Below the pieces are notes generated by a model. That model made no database searches. It saw only the letters and a program-made list of their open reading frames with translations, and was not told where the DNA came from. A DNA stretch of 64,000 bases from Podaxis mareebaensis (lineage: Eukaryota > Basidiomycota > Agaricomycetes > Agaricales > Agaricaceae), in contig JAEUWP010000141.1 in the NCBI GenBank assembly GCA_018524725.1, forward strand, positions 103,698 to 167,697, in the 5' to 3' direction. A program made the position numbers and the translations under genes. The number at the start of each line of letters is the position of its first letter. Position 1 is the stretch's first letter. Positions 54,239 to 64,000 of the stretch are shown here, in pieces.

Positions 54239-54652
54239 CATCCTTATTCTCATTCTTCATGCATTCACTACATCAATTTTCTTCTACTCCATTCTAGTTA
54301 CTCGCAACACTGCGCTGCTTCTCCAAGATAGTGGGGTTTGTATATCTACCATAGACGTTGCTTTTAGAAGAAAGTTACTTGACCAATTGTTGCCAATGCC
54401 ATCTCTTCTCTCCGCGCAATGAAAGTGGGATCGCTTGTAATGAATGAATACAGGGGTATCGTATAATGATGAACCTAGGCTCTAGAGGCGTTGAGCTTCC
54501 GTGAAAAGGCTTCCCGACATTGATAATGTGTGACCTCGCCACTATGGTAATAGAAAATCAGGCCAACGCTCAGAATAGAGCAGCGAATCACATACTGAGG
54601 TGCATGTACAGCAATAACACTGTTCCCAAGCCGTTTATGACACTGCGGGCAT
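54239..54652. repeat. VPS39 3' end, source copy of the duplication
   Basis: Collinear with 48271-48695 at roughly 85 percent identity by eye, with an 11-bp difference near GTATAT. It spans the last exon and downstream flank of VPS39, so this is the source copy. Confidence 0.8.
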
Positions 54653-57600
54653 CTAAAAAGGAGCCAATCGATCAGTATTTCAAACACTCAAAATCCATGA
54701 GAGCACACATACATCCGACTGTCAGTGACTTTCACCCTCCTGGCCTGCAGCGCCATCAATCGCCTCGCGACTTGATCAGCCCTCGCCTTGCTTAAATGCT
54801 TCACGGCCCTCGTGTCGAAGATCGGCGCACGCAAGGCTTCGGTTAAGAATGCACCCACATCTTGGGCTGTTACAAGTGGCGGTAGCAGGTTGAGCGTTTC
54901 GACGGCGTCCAGGCGTGGGTTGTGTCGGGATATGAGCTCAAGTGCGGGTTGTAAAAAGTCAGTTGAAGGTGGGGGTTTGACCGTAGGTCTGAGGTATATC
55001 CGGAGGAGGGTGAGGAAGACAGAGGAAGTGGGTGTGTTGGGTTGATATACACGTTTACAGTACCTATGCACACGTTAAGGTGAGTGGAGAGGAGGGAGAA
55101 GGGGCGCGTACTCTTCGGCTTTGAGATAGTCTTGAAGACGATAAGCATAGAGTTCAAGTGCTTGATCATGTCGGCCTAGGCGTCCGAGGAGAATCGCACG
55201 AGCCTCATACAAGTCTTTCAACGCGAGGTTATCAACACTTGTAAATTGCTCTTGGAAATGGCGCGTACCAGTGGGCAACAAAATGCCATACAACCTATCC
55301 ACTCCAATCTTATCATCCGTATTCAAAAATTTGAGCAGTTTCGCATAGACCTCTTGTCGTGTCTCTGTAGAACCAATTCATTAGCACTTCATCAAACCAC
55401 CTATAGTAAGGCACTCACTGTCCTCATTCCTTCGCTTCGCGCTGAGCGTCATGCTGATGTACAGTTCGGCCAGCCTATCATGGAACGCGGGCAACTCTTC
55501 ATGTCGTTCTTCGATAATAAACTCGAGGTACTTTGCGCAGATCTTTGGATCGATACTTTCAAGATAGTTTGCTACGGCTTGATGAGGTAGCTCTACGTCT
55601 TCCGAAAGAAAGATCTATATGCACACGTGAGTAGGTGTAATAAGTCATGAGGGGCAGAGCGTACCTCGAATCCCATATCCGCGTCCTGCTCAAATATCCA
55701 CCTCGAATACTGGAATATATGGTCGAGATATTCTGGGCCTAATTTCTGGAGGTATAGGATTGATGGACGGAGTTTATCTTCCATATCAGAGGCCTTCTCG
55801 CTCAACCTGGGATACCGGTTAAACCATCATAAATTGTGAGTGGATTGCAGACGCGCACTCTCGCAACAACTGCAATGCCTTTGCATGCATTTTCTTCCCA
55901 TAGTACAAATCCTTCAACTCCAAAAACCTCTACAACGCGAAAGCACCATTAGCACTCAACAGCCCTGACAAAACCCACACAAAAAACGCACCTGATGCGC
56001 ACGCAAATCCTTCTCAACTTCACTAACCTCACACCAAGTCGGTATCCGACAGAACGAAATCAACAAACCGGGCCTAATCACAATATACGCCTTGTACAAC
56101 GCCGTATCAACCACCTGGGCAAACCTCAACAACTGTTCCGGGGTCAACGCACTTAACGGGGCGTTGGGAAGCGCAAAAAGGTCCGCGATGGGCACTTCGG
56201 AGAGGGGCTTGAATTCGTCGTATTGGTTCTGTGGTGTGATGTTAACCGCAGCAAGTGCTGTGCTGAGTTTGTTACGGCGATCGACCAGGTACCCAAGGAG
56301 CGTTTCTACGGAGCGGTGGAAGTCATCTGTTGTACAACTTAATTCAACGATGAAATTTGAAATCGGAATGATTAGGCATACCGCGGATTGGGCCCTTGCG
56401 CACACTGTGAATCGACGCCGTGTCGTCATCCTTCTCCTTCTCCTTGTGCCCATGAACGCCTAACAACCCAAACCCAGCTCCCTTCAGTCTCTTAATCGCC
56501 CCCGTACCACTAGAGCCGGCAGCACTTGGGGCAGGATCCGACGGCTCCGTCGCACTCTTTTCATGTTTCCCATCCTCATCACCCCCACTCGGACTTCGTT
56601 CATGATCCCCACTTCCAGTTCCCAGAGTTGACGAGGAATCGTCAGGAAGTGCAGGCCCACCATATAACTGTATCCACTCCCTCTGCGGCACCGCAAGTCG
56701 TCCAGACACAGCCTCCGAATAAAGTGCAATAACTTTTGCAGGGTTAAAATCGAGCTTGAAAAACGTATCTATCGCCTCGTCAAACTTTGACGCACGGAAC
56801 TGGGATACGGCGTTCAGAGCGCGAATGCGTATTCGTCGTTGTTCCTATACGGATCCCAAATGTGTTGATCAGTCACCGAAATTCAGCAGGGTCACCGTGT
56901 CCGCCGTACCTTGTCGGGTAAGATACCATCCTCAACAACATCCAACAATTCCAACGCATCTGCATAATAGCCCCCCTGCACGAGTTCATCAATTTGTTCC
57001 GCCCATGGCCGCATAGCAAACTGCCATATTGAGCTGCCTTCCGAGGCAGCTAACGTCCTGTCTGTTGGGGTTGTTATCACAAACAACGGGGGCTTGGTGG
57101 ACGACGAAGACAGTGGAATATGGATTGTGGCATTTTGCGCTGGAGTTGCTTGCTGTGCTGGTGCAGATGTGGACGAGGATATGGTAGTGGTATCATCGGA
57201 TGGATCGGAGGATGGAGGAGGAACAGGAAACGGTATCGAGAAACTCTGCGAAATGTGCGTCGAGATCGACGATCGGATTTGTACAACGCTCGTGGAGACC
57301 ATAGTCGCGGTCGGAACCTGCGGCGTTGTTGCACTCTGCGAACCACCACCCCCTACTGTCGTAGCTACACTTGCAGATGATGACCCTGGCGAGGCGACCT
57401 CGAGGGCTTGCGAAGGTACTGTCCCACCTGGAAAGACCGAAAATACATAGGGCTTGATGAATGCCACCTCATCTGGCGAAGCCACCCATTCGATGGTTTT
57501 CTCTCGTGAAGGTTTACCGTCTTTGCCTATGAAGAGACCCTCGTCTAAACCGAGACATTAACAAACCCCAACCCCATCTGTGAATCAGAAGTGTACGTAC

Positions 57601-58789
57601 TGTCCTTAGCGATCAACACTTCCTCCTCGCTGACAGGCGCAATCGTCGGCTTAGCCTTTGCACCCAACCCCAGGGACATGTACCCCGTTAATCCACTGAA
57701 CGCGCCCATGCCCATACCCATCCCAGTGGACGGAGCAACGGGTAACGGTAGAGTGACATCGACGACACTCATTGTAGGAATAGAGAAAACTGCATAGTCA
57801 GGTGCGTACGCAAACGCTGCCACTTCAGCATTCATAAATGATATCGCGCGTGGGGAATGTGGTAGCGGTGCTTCCTGTCCTTCCGTTAAACAACTTGAAA
57901 GTTACACGTGGTTAGACGAGCAGAGCGTACTTTGGCCTCCTGAGCTTCCCCATCTTTCCAGGTATATAAGACCACTTTCCTTCGACACCCGACCATAAGT
58001 TGCGTAACCACAGTTGGTATCGATATTGTGGCCTTATCAAAACTCGTGATACTTGTATCTTTTGTTGAGGCTGGCGCACCGGCCCCAGCGGTTGTTGCTA
58101 CCTTTCCCGCAGAGGCGGCTGCAGTGGTCGTAGTTAGAGCTGGAGTCGCGGTTGCAAGACTCGGTGTTGGGGTGTTCGCCGAGACATTTCTCTCTAGTCC
58201 TGAGAGAGGAGTAGAGTACTGCACACTTGTATGGACACCAAAGGAATACGCTGCTTTTGCCTTTACCAAGGGAGTGGCAGGCGCGAATCCAGGAAGAGGG
58301 AAAAGCGTAACGGTCATCTCTATGCATACCAGACACGATATCCATCAGTCTAGGCTTGGAACTTAAAGTGATGTTCGCATAGACGCACCAGATAACACCA
58401 CGAGGGAATTAATCTCTTTCACAAACCCCAACTGATCGATCGACCTTCGTACGAGGCTTTTCTTCGTTTCTAAGAGCTTCACAGTCGCTTCCTCCTCCCC
58501 ATTTCCATCACCTGCAAATACAATTACGACCGCGATTAAGTACACGTTCGACTGCGGATGCACCGGAAAGCAAACCTTTCGTGCTGTTCACCTCGTATAT
58601 ATGTAGATTCCCAGTACTTGTCCCCACGTACAACCGATCGCCTGTACACACCAGCCAGCAATGAGATCCGTCAGTCAAAGCGCGTCATCAGGGGACCAAG
58701 AACGTACCATGTTGGTATAATGACTCGGCTTTTTCTTTGAGAGATGCGATGAGTAGTTTAGGGGACGAGAACGGTGCCACGTTACGCAT
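54475..58789 (-). CDS. vps39: VPS39/VAM6, HOPS tethering subunit
   Basis: Subunit of the HOPS complex that tethers endosomes and vacuoles through Ypt7/Rab7. The start ATG at 58789 gives MRNVAPFSSPKLLIASLKEK, in part, then DRLYVGTSTGNLHIYEV, the first blades of the N-terminal citron-homology (CNH) beta-propeller. The propeller is interrupted by low-complexity insertions (a run of Met-Gly repeats at about 57700, and Ser/Thr/Ala-rich blocks). A helical clathrin-repeat-like solenoid follows (LVQGGYYADALELLDVVEDG, in part; ILYLQKLGPEYLDHIFQYSRW, in part; LYEARAILLGRLGRHDQALELY, in part). The C-terminus has zinc-binding CPQCHKRLG and THYQC. More than ten introns. The stop is at 54475. Assignment is firm from domain order; some exon ends are approximate. 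Confidence 0.93.
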
Positions 58790-59230
58790 TGCACTTTCGG
58801 TGCACGTCTCAGAGCACTAGCACATAGAGTAGGAACGAGAGACGAGAGAGAATTCAGGGAATCCATGTATGTATTGCATCATAGTTACTTTGCTTCTGGA
58901 TCTAACAGCGACAAATACTACAACTTCCGGTTACCGATCAAAACGTCAAGTTCTTCTACTCTCCTAAATGATCAAGAGGGTTGAAATATTTGGACGCATG
59001 AATCCCACCATCGCTGGCTAGTTACATCCTGCGAAAACGAAAGTCTCCACGCAACCCTGCTCATGAGGTACCCGTAGTTATTTCAATCCCGCTCTCCCCC
59101 TTTCCTTCCCAATCAAGATAGTGTCTCTGTCTTCCTCCGAATCGAGTACTCGTCTTGAGGGTCAGATTCTCTTCCCCCTGGCTGGTGCCTCCGAAGGATA
59201 CACAGTATAAACAAGACTTGGAACCACGGC
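58790..59230. other. Intergenic between VPS39 and the NACHT gene
   Basis: Promoter of VPS39 and 3' flank of the NACHT gene, about 440 bp. An alternative last exon of the NACHT gene could extend to 59113. Confidence 0.45.
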
Positions 59231-61501
59231 CTATGAAGAAGTAGACTCTCTCGCATTGGAGCGTAGGCTTCGCCGGGCGGGGGGGTCCCTAATCGTTTGA
59301 GGAAGCTTGTGAGCGACAAACCTCCACGTAACGTAAAGGTGACTCACTATCGGAAAGCTCGCAGGATACATAGGCTCTGAGCCAGCAAGAGTAGATAAAT
59401 AACTCAAAAGTTTTGCATCCACCTCCGGATAGTGGACATGTGCCCGCACAAAGTTATCCCCAAGGCCAGCACCCAGCCCATTGGACATCTGACATTTGTT
59501 CAAGTGACAGTGGGCATGGGGAAAAAAATCGGAACACCCACCAGCTCATGCGCCCAGTTTGCAAATCCATTAAAACCGTATACCTCAGGCAAAAGGCTAT
59601 AATCAAAATTCTGGAGCTGAGCCGCAAGACCAGCGTCGATTTCTCGGTCCGGCATCATTTCCGCGCATGCCAGCCACGTAGTATGTCGCACAGCTTCGTG
59701 GATCATTTGGAGAATGTCCTTCGCCTTATTGGCAGCCGCCCAAGTCAGATGTCGAGATGCCAAGCCATCTGCGCACAATGTAAGTCATCTTTCGATTTGA
59801 GATTTGGACAACTCACAAGAACGATCACGAAGGATTAAGTCATACCAATACAAGGAACATTTCGCAAGCTCGGTCCAAATGTCGTCTATAAGGATGGCAA
59901 ATTTCCCAGAGCGCTGTGGGTTCTGTAGATAATCCCGAAACGACGCATGATAGAAGGTGAAGGGCGTATCAGACGCTGATTCTGGTGGTGCCACATTGAC
60001 AACAGAATGCAATTTCCGTAACGACCCGTAGAAGGTGCCACGGTCGAGACGTAAGAAATTGTTTAGAGCTTGTGTGGTGAGAATATAGGAGCGGCTCGAC
60101 AGGGGCATAAAGTAACGAATTACATCCAACTCATAAGCGCCAAAACCCAGGATCCGCATAGTGACTGGGAGGATATGGACCGGTACATCGGCAAGAATGC
60201 GAGTGTAAAGGATGTCTAAGGCGGCGAGTGGGTTTTTCGCACCAACAGAATGTATTCCCTTGATGAACGACAAAAACGAGGCGAGTTGGGCGCGTGGATC
60301 AGCATATTCTGGATCTCTAATGTAATTGACTGCCATCGAAGCCAAAACAAAGAGTCCAGAGGACGCATCGCATATTTCCTTGAACGCCCTTTCGTCAGGC
60401 CATGTCTCTCCTTCCTCGAGGGCGATAAGGTCCTGGTATTTGGTACGGACGTTCTGAAACCCATCGCGCAGGTATCGTTCAACATCTGCCCGGGTGTCGT
60501 CATCTATTATCAGGTCTTCTTTGCCGCAATGGATCTTAAAGTCGGCCCTCGAGAATGTACGTTTGAAGTGAGACTCGGGACGACTACAAATGAGCCACAA
60601 AAGGGGAAGGTCACTCCTCAGCCGAACGGCCTCGCTAATCATCTCGATGATCCCGCATTGCTCGTCCTCTCCCTCACATTCATCCAAGCCATCCAGAATG
60701 ACAACGAATGACCGAGCGCTCGACGAATTGTGGTGGAGGGCTGAGAAGAGGTCAACGATGAGGCGCCTAAACTGAATATGTATGGCCATCTCAAGAATCG
60801 CTGGGTCATTGGCTAGTTCTTGTGTGAGCAGGGTCTTGTATCCAGGAACATTGACCGCGAGTTGATACACGAGGGTAGGAACGACATGGATGGGTTTGTT
60901 GAAGCCTTTGAGCTTGGAGAAAAAGAAGGCAGCACCAAAGCAACCCCTCGCCTGGCAATCCTCAGCAAAGGTTTGCGCAACCGCTGATTTCCCAACGCCA
61001 GCTGGGCCGTGCATCCATATTATATTCCAGCGACGTCGTTCGTCGGAGGACCAGGCTCGCAACCTCTGGACAATTGCCTGTCGAGTGCCAGGATGACAGC
61101 GCGGTGGAGGATCTCGAGCGCTAGAGTCCACCGTAGCTCCAGCAACGATCGACGGCAATAGAATCTCTAGCACTGTAGAGGATAGTCAACACGATTGATG
61201 GCGGGGTCTGGATGGTTCGGTGCACCTGTCCTTCCCGTCTGAAAGTTATAGATTGTGTTATACCTGTCTATCATAATTGGCTGCGTAATGACGAAATCGT
61301 GAGCCCCAGCAAAGAAATTGGATGAGCCGTCATTTGGATTGTCTACGATTCATGATCAGATCAAACATGGATAGCACCAGTAAAGGAGATAAGACCTTGC
61401 TGATGAGGATTCGATTTAGCATCGCCGCTGCTTTGTTGGTTTTGAGGTGTAAGTCCAGGTCCAACCCACCCAAGGAGGGAGCTAAAGATCTGGAGGAGCA
61501 T
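59231..61501 (-). CDS. NACHT-domain P-loop NTPase (fungal NLR-like)
   Basis: Member of the large Agaricomycete family of NACHT NTPases related to NLR and heterokaryon-incompatibility proteins; individual roles are mostly unknown. An ATG at 61501 starts MLLQIFSSLLGWVGPG. One in-phase intron leads to NFFAGAHDFVITQPIM and a further one to VLEILLPSIVAGATVDSSARD, in part, and then CHPGTR. The NACHT domain has Walker A GPAGVGKSAVAQ, Walker B VVILDGLDECEG, sensor LLWLICSRPESHF and FYHASFRDYL. After the main exon two smaller exons encode YGLASRHLTWAAANKAKD and NGLGAGLGDNFVRAHVHYP. No WD40, ankyrin or TPR repeats follow the NTPase, so it is a short-form protein of about 650 residues. The C-terminal end is uncertain. 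Confidence 0.86.
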
Positions 61502-62074
61502 GTAGTGTTGGTCGAAGGAAACTACAGCTTGAATTTACGTTGATGGATACATCACGCCATCACGCGCTTCCGAGTCGGATGTCATACACACTCGTTTTCC
61601 TTTCATCTTCCTTCACTTTTGCTTTAACCTCAAACGGCTCTCACTGGATGTCTGGTCAATGACACTCCTCGAATCAATCGGGATCCACGAACCTGATCTC
61701 TTTGCACTCAGGGAGAAGCCCATAATTCGACCAGCCGCACTACAGGGTTAGTGAAATTGCAGGAGATGAAGATTCATACTGTTTGTATCAAAGCTTGTCA
61801 TGACGAGGAGCTTCCGTAGTTTACGTGTTCCCCTCGAGCATGATCGAACTGCAGGAATCGACTCAGATGCACGCCGTCCACACGCCTTCACTGCCCGAGT
61901 CGGCGAAGTGACGCTACCTAGGCCCGCAACTTTTATGTATTGGAGTTGAGACACAGTTCTTCGAGAGCGTTTTCTATATCACCAGCTAGCACCGACCTCT
62001 TGTAACATGACAATAGATAAGGGTATGAATGTGTCCTTTCTTTCCGAAGTATGTAGATGGTATCAGACAAATCA
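61502..62074. other. Intergenic
   Basis: Between the divergently read upstream region of the NACHT gene and the stop of the F-box gene. No feature was seen. Confidence 0.5.
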
Positions 62075-63700
62075 CTATCGAATTCGTAAAACAAATACTC
62101 TCCCATGACGAATCCCGTGTGCATCTCTGAATTTTGCAATAACCTTCTCCAGGTATTGTATTATTATATCAATGTTCTTTATCCTATATGAACATTCCAG
62201 AGCGCCCCTTCCGCGTAGCATAGGTACTAGAATGAACTCTTCCAGCCGTGGAAGGCGCACATGACCTCAAGCCAAGCAGCCTTCAAAGAGAAGGTTTTCC
62301 GTCAGAGAGAGCGCTTAATTAGGGATTCATGGCCAATCCACCAGCAGGGTACTCTCCCAAGTATGTGTTTGATTGAAGGATACCGTCACACTGCACCTTA
62401 AATGCGTCAGGTTCTGACACTTTTTGATCCCGGCCAGATATTTCTCCTCCCAGACCTCGGTCCAGGCCATCGCAGTACTCGAACCAACTTGCAATTTTCT
62501 CAGTGACTGAGAGTGTCGCGGGATAACGGAACAAAAGAACTGTTCCACCAAAGCCGGCGAGTCCTCAGGTTGCGTCCGGGGTCGTACGGAAAGGTGTTCA
62601 AGACTAGGATACGAGGAAAGGTAACTGAATAATGACGGGTGGTTCACTGCATCCGTTAATAAGACCTTTAGGTGAATCTGTTCCTTCTGAAGGATCTCGC
62701 GTATTCCACCGATAAAAGCCGCTTTTGATGGGTCAGGATCTTGTCGTATGGATAGGACTTGAAGATGTCGAAAATATCGTAGGTGGGATATGAAGGCTTC
62801 GGGCGCAAATTTCACCCGGGTCAGATAGAGTTCCTTGAGTCGGAGAGAGAAGTCCACAGCGGATAGCCCTCTTAAAAGGTCCTCGAGCCCAATCAGTGGT
62901 GCCACTTCCTCCCAAACATCATTGTCAAAGCATAGACGCTCAAGATCTGGACACCGTTGCAACAATGTCGAGAGTTCGACCATTATTGTGGACGAGGGGT
63001 CTAGGGCACCTTTCCAGATGAACGTAACTCGATCGATGTTGGCCAAGGGCCGGAGAGAGATCTGCAGGAAGCCGTCTTCGAATTCAGCGATGTCGAAGCT
63101 CAGCGTTAGTTCCCTTAGTGTTGAAATGGGGCCAAAACTGTTGATGATGCGCTGGATCTCTGATGAGGACATTGTATTTTCCACCTCGACATCCCATTTG
63201 ACCGACAGACTGGGTACAAGATGAGATTCACGGACGCAGCATTCGACCAATGAGATGTGGCTTGGACTTATCTGACTTTGAGGAGATGAGACAACCGTTG
63301 CAGCATTACGTGTATGAGGTCAAACCACGGGTTGTGGCTTTCGAAACCCGCGGATGTTATCCTAAAGCCAATGCGAAAAATTGAAGTGTGCTCGAAAACC
63401 TTGGCTCTCTCCGTCATCAAGGCCGTTTCAATGTCCTTTATCAGATGCCTCCTAGACCGGGATCCCGTACTAATCGTGAACATAGCGAATAGTAGGGGTG
63501 TGACGATGTCATTGAAACACCTTGACACAAGTCGTAACATTGCCAATGTCTTTCTGGAGTCGTCGTCATCAGAAGGATACTGGGTAGCTGGTGTGAGCAC
63601 AGTGACATGTTTAATCTCAGGGGGGGTACGGTCGAACGCTCATCAATTTGACGATTCGTATCAGGATCTCATTAGGCAAATCTTGAGGAGATGTGGCCAT
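62075..63700 (-). CDS. F-box/LRR-like protein 2
   Basis: An ATG at 63700 starts MATSPQDLPNEILIRIVKLM, a standard F-box beginning. The next exon continues the fold (LAMLRLVSRCFNDIVTPLLF, in part). The long middle exon encodes leucine-rich-like repeats (STLRELTLSFDI, CPDLERLCFDNDVW, LRLKELYLTRVKF, RHLQVLSIRQDPDP, YPSLEHLSVRPR, NLTHLRCSV). A last exon reads LPRLEEFILVPML and ends at 62075. A role as SCF ubiquitin-ligase adaptor is inferred. The join between exon 1 and exon 2 (about 63640-63590) does not fit simple GT-AG phases, so exon borders are approximate or the gene is slightly broken. The sequence between 62327 and 62260 is taken as an intron. Confidence 0.7.
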
Positions 63701-64000
63701 TATGGCGTCCGGTATCGTGTTTTTCGTTTTTTGGAAACCGTAACGGGCCACCAACGTTGTGGCGTGGTACAGGGGTCATTATGTAATTGTCTGACTATCA
63801 ATCTTCATGAATCTTTCAGCGCTTCAGCTTTACGTACTATAGTACCTCTACAAGTAGTGGAAACTCTGACAATGGCGCTGGACTCCCACCTGTCCACTGA
63901 TAGAGTCGTAGGGCCTTTAATACGGGCATCGTGAATTTGCCGCACCCGCACCCGCACTCTACCGCAGGACGCGGCAGCGGTACCAAGCCTACCGCGTATG
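63701..64000. other. Window end, no gene seen
   Basis: Promoter region of the F-box gene. The final 60 bp contain a short CGCACC tandem and a GC-rich palindromic-looking stretch; the window stops before it can be interpreted. Confidence 0.4.

Overview
The window is nuclear DNA of a filamentous basidiomycete, most likely a mushroom-forming Agaricomycete. Genes lie on both strands and are split by many 45-70 bp GT-AG introns. The gene content is typical of that class: an Agrocybe-type heme-thiolate peroxygenase pair, type-B esterases, a hydrophobin relic, F-box/LRR genes and a NACHT NTPase. No rRNA, CRISPR or convincing tRNA was seen.

Layout. 1-3.2 kb: no confident gene, possible decayed coding sequence near 2.55-2.95 kb. 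3.2-4.8 kb (-): secreted GH43 arabinanase with 14 exons, two of them microexons. 6.1-8.2 kb (+): F-box/LRR-like gene with a possible frame break. 8.4-10.3 kb (+): STK16/Env7-type kinase. 10.5-11.8 kb (-): lysine-rich zinc-finger protein, divergent from 11.9-15.0 kb (+) mitochondrial DSS1/CYT-4-type exoribonuclease. 15.4-17.4 kb (+): CYP51/ERG11. 18.7-19.4 kb: a complete 711-bp non-autonomous DNA transposon with 33-bp inverted repeats and an exact 8-bp target duplication. 21.8-25.3 kb (+): two tandem unspecific-peroxygenase genes. 25.5-27.5 kb (-): MFS transporter. 28.5-35.4 kb: a roughly 3-kb segmental duplication giving two type-B carboxylesterases (-) and a truncated copy of the 5' end of the divergent neighbour gene, whose intact version is at 35.3-37.3 kb (+). 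37.5-39.9 kb (+): MEX67 mRNA exporter. 39.9-44.3 kb: gene-poor, with the 3' end of a class I hydrophobin near a TATA box. 44.3-47.8 kb (+): ankyrin protein. 48.3-48.7 kb: duplicated fragment of the 3' end of VPS39. 49.1-51.0 kb (-): 602-aa basidiomycete protein of unknown function. 51-54 kb: fragmentary membrane-protein exons. 54.5-58.8 kb (-): VPS39/VAM6. 59.2-61.5 kb (-): NACHT NTPase. 62.1-63.7 kb (-): second F-box/LRR-like gene.

The genes do not form one pathway. Housekeeping genes (DSS1, ERG11, MEX67, VPS39, kinase) alternate with accessory secreted enzymes (GH43, peroxygenases, esterases) that show recent tandem duplication. No wholly new system was recognised. The strongest unusual signals are microexons encoding active-site residues (GH43 and both esterases), a GC-AG intron shared by the paralogous peroxygenases, the complete small transposon, and several truncated gene copies left by segmental duplication. 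Exon joins were worked out by eye from reading frame, splice sites and family resemblance.
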